Shown: piece by piece, positions 25,349 to 30,627 of the stretch
Numbering within the stretch: position 1 is the stretch's first letter
Layout of the letters: each line of letters begins with the position of its first letter
From: Ophryocystis elektroscirrha
Taxonomy: Eukaryota; Apicomplexa; Conoidasida; Neogregarinorida; Ophryocystidae
Length of the DNA stretch: 30,627 nt
Assembly: GCA_030141585.1 (NCBI GenBank)
Contig: JAQIFP010000027.1
Coordinates: 28,836-59,462 of the forward strand
Direction: 5' to 3'
Notes under the pieces: generated by a model
Database searches by the model: none
What the model was told of the DNA's origin: nothing
The model's input: the letters and a program-made list of their open reading frames with translations, nothing else
Position numbers and translations under genes: made by a program

Positions 25349-26932
25349 TTATTTGTATATTTCATGATGCGATAATATTTCTTCAATTACTTCTGCTGCT
25401 GCTGCTTTTCGAGGCTGATTTACGACCCCTTTTTGTAATGCTTCAGATGTTTGTGAAAATAATTGATACAATTTAATAGCTGCTGGTGGTGGTTGTTGAT
25501 TTGGCATCAATTCTGGATTCTTTATTAATATTTGTTCTTGAAGCGGTTGTTTGGTGGATTCCTTTTGTTCATTCATTTCTTGATGGTGTTCTTCATTTTC
25601 TTGCTGTTTCTGCTGCTGCTGCTGCTGCTGCTGTTGCCGTTGTTGTTTAGAAGGATCTACCATAATTTCATTAGTCTCTGTACTTGTACATCTCGTATCA
25701 GTGTCAGAGGTGGTTACAAGAGCTGTTTGTTGGTTATTATTGTATTTATTGGATTTGTACATTAAATGGGGAAAGGCAGAAGCGCCTTTTTTCCTAAACT
25801 CTAATAATGACGGCCTAAGTGGCTTTTTAATAACGGACATATTAAGACAAGTGAAACTATTATTTTGTTTGCGTGTAATACGGCTACCATTAAATTTCAT
25901 ATAACAGGCATTGCATACTAAATCCATCCAATCATCGTTGAATATATTCATAAATCTCCATTGTGGGGTACTATTACTAACACATATCGCACATCGGCAT
26001 CCAATACGATTCACTTTAGGTCTTCCAGCTCTACGCATTCGGCTGTAATGGGCTTTATCTTTATCTACCTGCAATTGCTGCGCTGCTGTTGATGCTCCAG
26101 ATGGCTTCAAACCATTCATAATTGTATCATGACAAGCAAATGACAAGTAATTACCAGCTGCTGTTTTTGAAGAGGAAGAAGACGACCTTGAAGAAAATGT
26201 TTGCTCTAAAGGTTTCATTTCTAAAGATGTCACGGTTTGTGTAAATAATGGTTTTTTATTATACATATAATATGGCATCATGGCATTTTGTATATTAAGC
26301 ACAGATTCTGATGTTTGTGGAATATACGCTGCGGATGATGCTCCTGCGTTATTTTTTAATAAAAAATACACTAATAATTTAGAGTTATGTACATATGGGT
26401 TTATATGATGAGGACTCTCAACTAATTTAGTATATGTTGGTCTCTTTATAGTTGATGCCAATTGATCCTTTTTATCTCGTACCGTCGCACATTCTCTTTT
26501 CGGTCTTTTTTTTATATATTCCGTATTATGCAATATTTCTTGCTCATTTTCGTTATATTGGTAAAAGTTATTATACATTTGATAATTACACGGAATTTGA
26601 GTAAAGTTCTTATGAAAAAAAGTCGCACCCGTACATGATTGTTGATTATATTTATTATTAGTATTATCATTATTATTATTATTATTATTATCATTTATTT
26701 CTTCTTGCTGTTGCTGCGATTGAAAATAAGTATCATTAAAATACAAATTATCATTGGTTGAATTAGACGAAGATTCATAATTTTGATTATTACTTGACAT
26801 TATAACCTTGTAAGGGTTTGTTGCACCAAATGGTTGTTTTTCATGATCAAAAGTCATTCCGTTTATAAAATTATTATTCAGTATTTCATTACTTGTTAAA
26901 TTATTTTTATGAATCTCGAAATGTTGAGTCAT
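25349..26932 (-). CDS. GATA-type zinc-finger protein with AT-hook
   Basis: Intronless, 527 aa from the ATG at 26932 (MTQHFEIHKNN); the frame is open a little further upstream but has no ATG there. A long low-complexity N-terminal half has poly-Asn and poly-Gln tracts. At about residues 300-309 lies RRAGRPKVNR, an AT-hook core (GRP between basic residues). It is followed at once by the finger: CAIC (about 314-317), TPQWR, and LVCNACYMKFNGSR with CNAC at about 340-343. TPQWR and CNACY are hallmarks of GATA fingers. The loop between the Cys pairs is 22 residues, longer than the 17-18 typical of the family. Another low-complexity region with a Gln run near residues 430-445 follows. It is probably a sequence-specific DNA-binding regulator in the nucleus. 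Confidence 0.85.
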   Translation of the reverse strand: MTQHFEIHKNNLTSNEILNNNFINGMTFDHEKQPFGATNPYKVIMSSNNQNYESSSNSTNDNLYFNDTYFQSQQQQEEINDNNNNNNNDNTNNKYNQQSCTGATFFHKNFTQIPCNYQMYNNFYQYNENEQEILHNTEYIKKRPKRECATVRDKKDQLASTIKRPTYTKLVESPHHINPYVHNSKLLVYFLLKNNAGASSAAYIPQTSESVLNIQNAMMPYYMYNKKPLFTQTVTSLEMKPLEQTFSSRSSSSSSKTAAGNYLSFACHDTIMNGLKPSGASTAAQQLQVDKDKAHYSRMRRAGRPKVNRIGCRCAICVSNSTPQWRFMNIFNDDWMDLVCNACYMKFNGSRITRKQNNSFTCLNMSVIKKPLRPSLLEFRKKGASAFPHLMYKSNKYNNNQQTALVTTSDTDTRCTSTETNEIMVDPSKQQRQQQQQQQQQKQQENEEHHQEMNEQKESTKQPLQEQILIKNPELMPNQQPPPAAIKLYQLFSQTSEALQKGVVNQPRKAAAAEVIEEILSHHEIYK

Positions 26933-27239
26933 CTTATTAATAAACGCTGCTCTTTTTTTTTTATTATAAATCCTTAAACTAAAACTAGTGGTAATGTTAA
27001 ATAGCAATTATTCTTACACATATTCTTTTTGTGGTGTCTATTTGATAATTAAACAATACCATCAATTTAGGTTTTTTTTTTTTTTCTTCTTCTTATAAAC
27101 AAGTGTTATTTTTTTTCTATAATTATAATAAGTTGAGTATATTCTTTTAATTATTTGCACTGTATCATCATCAGTATTATTCAGATCCAGTATACAAACT
27201 TATTAACTTCAATTAAATAAAGTTATAAGTGTGAATTCA
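26933..27239. promoter_or_regulatory. Divergent intergenic region between the GATA gene and the myosin gene
   Basis: 307 bp shared by two outward-reading genes and so expected to hold both promoters. It contains long T and A runs (27072-27083) and a pyrimidine-rich tract (ttcttcttctt). No defined motif can be claimed. Confidence 0.45.
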
Positions 27240-30200
27240 ATGACTTTTCTTGACCAAAATAATTTATCATTTTCTTCTACATCTTTGAAGGACTATTTAT
27301 ACAGTCATTTTTATGAAGACCCCAATCAAATATGTTCTTGGTTAAGTGAAAGTATTTTAATAACCATTAATCCGTTATATAATAAAATTGAAGATTATAA
27401 TACAAAACCTCTTTATACATTAGCACGTAAAACATATTACGGTTATGATCATATTACAAAGTTCGAGCAACAAGATATTGAAGCCAATTATCGTCCTCAA
27501 ACGGTCATAATATCCGGTGGAACTGGTTCAGGAAAAACTACTTTATTTCATCATTTGTTACATTTATATCAAAAGTTGAATAAGATGAGCAATGACGACG
27601 AATCAGACATATTAACTAAAGCAAGCTATATATTAGATTTTTTCGGTAATTGTTATACTCCCGAAAACAGCAATTCCTCTAAATATATGAACCACATTGA
27701 TATATATATTGACCATGAAAATAACCAAATAAATAAAGTTAAGCTGAAACCGTGTTTCTTCAATAATGCAAAACTTGATTCTATATTTAACCAGCAACAA
27801 AGCTTCCACTGTTTTTATGTTATTTTGATGAGTATAATATCAATGGAATATCAAGATATAATCCCTGAAAACAGTTTATTGTACAAGGAAGCAAGTAATT
27901 TAAAAGATATATTGCCAAATTTTGATAATGCACAAATCCCACAATATTTACAATATGAAAATATAAATAAACTATTAAATGATCTTCAATTTACTAATCA
28001 ACATAAGTATTATATTATATCTACGATTATATGCATATTACACTTACTTAAATCTATTACGAATTTCTTTGATGAAACACATTTTAAATACGCCATGGAC
28101 ATCTTAAACTTAGATTTCTCTGTTACCAAAAAAGTTATGACAGTACATACTGTGCGTGATGTAGCTTATCCACTAGAAGATAAAAAAGTTATTGAAAATA
28201 TATCAGCATTATGTGAATTCCTATATTTACAATTATTCAAATTTATATTAAATCGTGTTAATATAACAATAAATCAAATTTTTCAAAATAAACATTCAAA
28301 GCACCCTCATTCTAAAAAAATTCGAGTATTTGATTTATTAGCATTTCAAACAGATAAAAGTAATAATTGTTTTGAAAGATTTATAAATAATTATATAAAT
28401 GAAGTGTTCTTTCAAACGTTTATTGACCATATTTATCAAAAAGAATGTCAAATATATACAAACCAATATGTTAAGTTTAATCTCCCTCCCGCCTTGAAGA
28501 ATGGTTCAAAATTAATAAACAGTTATAATAAAAATATATTTATTGATTTGTTTAATGTTTCGAAAGATTTATCTAAATTACAGAATTTCAAACTTGCTGA
28601 TAACTTTTTTTACAACAATTTTAAAAAAAAATTGTCAGCAGCAGGAAGTAATCAAGTTTGTTCAATTAATTTCGAGTTTTTTAAAATAAATCATTATTTT
28701 GGAGAAATTAAATACAATTATTCAGATTTTGTTCAACAAGGTTTACAAAGAAAGTTTCAAAAATTTGAAGGATGGATTAATTCAAAGGTTCAGTGGTTTG
28801 ATGAAATTCAAGAAGATTTCTCAAGCATTCACGATTTACCTGTTATATTAAATAAGTTATTACAAGATGTGGATCAAAGCACTGTTTATTTTGTTACATG
28901 CATAAAATGTAATGATAAAAAAAAACCATTATTCTTTGAGGAAGACTATATTGAAGATCAGCTTAAATATTTGATAGATTATGCAATACCAATATTATAT
29001 ACGTTGAATTATCCCTGTAGACTTCCATTTATAACATTTCATGATATATTGAAAAATCAAAATGCAATTAATTTACCAGTAACTGTGAATGATACATATA
29101 TCAATATATTATTGAATAATATAAAAATTAATGTATCTGACTACAGTCTTGGAATCAGTTATTTATTTTTGAAAGAAGGCATATTAAACATTATTATTCA
29201 AGAATTGAAGAAATGGGATCTTATAAAATATTCTTGTGTCTTGAAGCAGTATTATAAAGCACGATTACGTATGTTTACTAAAATCATCCATATGTGCACT
29301 TATTTGACAAGCAAAACTTACATTCGTAAAAATGCCGTTGAAGTTATAAGTAATCATTGGAACTGCTATAAATTAAAGCAAATTACACCAGTTAAAAATA
29401 CTGTAATAAATTTACAGCAAAAATATTTAGAAAAAAATATTCCTAATAAGGACTTTAATGATAAAGTCACCTTCACTGAAAACAAGGAAAATACTGAATT
29501 GGGAGTTCTTAAGAAAGCAACTGATAATAAAATCGATCACTTAGATAATATGGAAACAACGATTATAGAAAAAGAATGCAGCGATCCAAAAAATTTGTCT
29601 ACACTGAATAAAGGAACTCAGAACGGGCATAGACGAGGTATTATAAAAAAGGAATTAAATACAACCAAGAATACTAAACAAAAACCTTATATACAAAAAA
29701 CATCAAATACGACATTAGAAGAAAACAACGATTCTTTCAAAAAAATTGTCAATTATTCAAAGGAGCAAAAACCTTTAAAATCAAACATTGATAATTTATT
29801 TCCTAATCAACTCATTGTAAAAAATGAACCATTAAACGTATCAAATCTTTTAACTGATGATCCAAGTAAAACCAAAGATATTAATTCTGCGCATCCTACT
29901 GTTGGCGATATGCTGAAATCTAAAAAAATACAGCTTAAAAAACTTGGTAAAAAAATGGTCAAATTACAGTACAAAATAGATCAGTTAAACAGTTTTTTGA
30001 AAACAAAAAATCAAGATGGTTTTTCTAATCATCCAGACAACGTATTAGTAGTGACTCAAGTCGATTCATCTAATCGTTTAGCCAACAGTTCTCTTAATAA
30101 TCCAGAAAATACTTATTTACTTTATAAATCCAAAAATGCAAAATCTAGAAGAAAAAATGCTATAAAAAAAGTTTATTCAGAACAAAACTCACAATTACAA

Positions 30201-30281
30201 GCTACGTCTGTCAAGCGATTATTTAATATCAATCCTTATACACATTATTCTCCAAAATATATCGAATTTTCAAGTATGTGA
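27240..30281 (+). CDS. Highly divergent unconventional myosin
   Basis: Intronless, 1013 aa from the ATG at 27240. The motor is recognisable by order and spacing: ISGGTGSGKTTLFHHLL (P-loop, about 93-101), SYILDFFGN, SNSSKY (switch I, about 144-149), IRVFDLLAFQ (switch II, about 364-370) with CFERFINNYINEVFFQTF (as in the relay FEQFCINYCNE), FFKINHYFGEIKYNYSDFV (as in HYAGPVEY), and YFVTCIKCNDKKKPLFF followed by PCRLPFITFHDIL (as in CIKPN...R.TF..F). The neck has IQ-like basic stretches, and the ~300-residue tail is charged, partly coiled-coil, with no known tail domain. The P-loop lies unusually close to the N-terminus, so the SH3-like domain of myosin II is absent. Key residues differ from the consensus: GTGSGKT for GESGAGKT, switch I Arg to Lys, and switch II DIxGFE to DLLAFQ. 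The class cannot be assigned. Confidence 0.85.
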   Translation: MTFLDQNNLSFSSTSLKDYLYSHFYEDPNQICSWLSESILITINPLYNKIEDYNTKPLYTLARKTYYGYDHITKFEQQDIEANYRPQTVIISGGTGSGKTTLFHHLLHLYQKLNKMSNDDESDILTKASYILDFFGNCYTPENSNSSKYMNHIDIYIDHENNQINKVKLKPCFFNNAKLDSIFNQQQSFHCFYVILMSIISMEYQDIIPENSLLYKEASNLKDILPNFDNAQIPQYLQYENINKLLNDLQFTNQHKYYIISTIICILHLLKSITNFFDETHFKYAMDILNLDFSVTKKVMTVHTVRDVAYPLEDKKVIENISALCEFLYLQLFKFILNRVNITINQIFQNKHSKHPHSKKIRVFDLLAFQTDKSNNCFERFINNYINEVFFQTFIDHIYQKECQIYTNQYVKFNLPPALKNGSKLINSYNKNIFIDLFNVSKDLSKLQNFKLADNFFYNNFKKKLSAAGSNQVCSINFEFFKINHYFGEIKYNYSDFVQQGLQRKFQKFEGWINSKVQWFDEIQEDFSSIHDLPVILNKLLQDVDQSTVYFVTCIKCNDKKKPLFFEEDYIEDQLKYLIDYAIPILYTLNYPCRLPFITFHDILKNQNAINLPVTVNDTYINILLNNIKINVSDYSLGISYLFLKEGILNIIIQELKKWDLIKYSCVLKQYYKARLRMFTKIIHMCTYLTSKTYIRKNAVEVISNHWNCYKLKQITPVKNTVINLQQKYLEKNIPNKDFNDKVTFTENKENTELGVLKKATDNKIDHLDNMETTIIEKECSDPKNLSTLNKGTQNGHRRGIIKKELNTTKNTKQKPYIQKTSNTTLEENNDSFKKIVNYSKEQKPLKSNIDNLFPNQLIVKNEPLNVSNLLTDDPSKTKDINSAHPTVGDMLKSKKIQLKKLGKKMVKLQYKIDQLNSFLKTKNQDGFSNHPDNVLVVTQVDSSNRLANSSLNNPENTYLLYKSKNAKSRRKNAIKKVYSEQNSQLQATSVKRLFNINPYTHYSPKYIEFSSM

Positions 30282-30318
30282 TAAATAAATATATATAATT
30301 GATATACATAATATATTT

Positions 30319-30349
<31 letters not shown>

Positions 30350-30360
30350 TATGTGCATAT

Positions 30361-30627
30361 ACATATATATACTGGTACATATATATACTGGTACATATAT
30401 ATACTGGTACATATATATACTGGTACATATATATACTGGTACATATATATACTGGTACATATATATACTGGTACATATATATATTGGTACATATATATAC
30501 TGGTACATATATATACTGGTACATATATATACTGGTACATATATATACTGGTACATATATATACTGGTACATATATATACTGGTACATATATATACTGGT
30601 ACATATATATACTGGTACATATATATA
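30361..30627. repeat. 16-bp tandem array, about 16.7 copies to the window end
   Basis: The unit acatatatatactggt repeats almost perfectly from 30361 to the last base, with a single variant copy (attggt near 30484). It starts about 80 bp after the myosin stop and continues out of the window. Because 16 is not a multiple of three, all three minus-strand frames read the same Tyr-Ile/Val-rich sequence, which is not a gene. Confidence 0.98.

Noticed and set aside
30229..30620. Three overlapping minus-strand frames rich in MYQYIYVPVYICTSI-type repeats
   Set aside because: They are the same 16-bp array read in three frames; a period not divisible by three makes each frame encode the same peptide. 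Not genes.

Overview
The window looks like nuclear DNA of a very AT-rich unicellular eukaryote. Eleven of the fourteen gene models need spliceosomal introns. Most introns are tiny (about 28-50 nt, GT...AG, often with a long A or T run); a second class is 70-800 nt and filled with TA-type microsatellites. TAA, TAG and TGA all act as stops. Actin has an alveolate-type sequence around YEGIGERM. Thr-rich mucin-like membrane proteins, a PSI-type surface protein and a strongly divergent myosin would fit an apicomplexan or a relative, but the lineage is an inference.

Layout. 1-3928 (+): 3' part of a Thr-rich membrane protein gene, ribosomal protein eS27 (1010-1376), about 1.65 kb without a gene, then a second short Thr-rich membrane protein that is a paralogue of the first. 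4156-11225 (-): primase large subunit (13 exons, 512 aa) and, upstream of it, the spliceosomal DEAH helicase Prp22/DHX8 (8 exons, 1269 aa). 11605-14602 (+): two secretory-pathway genes, a PSI-like type I membrane protein and a small protein with a signal peptide. 15238-16368 (-): intronless actin. 17532-22027 (+): ribosomal protein uS15/RPS13 and, 53 bp later, a PGAP1-like GPI inositol-deacylase. 22170-25345 (+): a protein with a C-terminal BRCT domain and an unidentified acidic/basic protein. 25349-26932 (-): a GATA-finger protein with an AT-hook, convergent with the previous gene with 3 bp between stop codons. 27240-30281 (+): intronless divergent myosin. The window ends in a 16-bp tandem array.

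Functions are mostly housekeeping: translation (eS27, uS15), replication (primase), splicing (Prp22), cytoskeleton (actin, myosin) and GPI-anchor remodelling (PGAP1). Around them are lineage-specific surface or secreted proteins. The most unusual items are the myosin with altered nucleotide-binding motifs, the mucin-like family sharing a transmembrane motif, intron phase and C-terminal tail, and the dense micro-intron architecture. Several micro-introns are multiples of three with an in-frame stop, so unspliced reading makes intact genes look broken.

Splice sites were read by eye, using GT/AG, frame continuity and remembered family sequence. Where a donor is ambiguous the entry says so.
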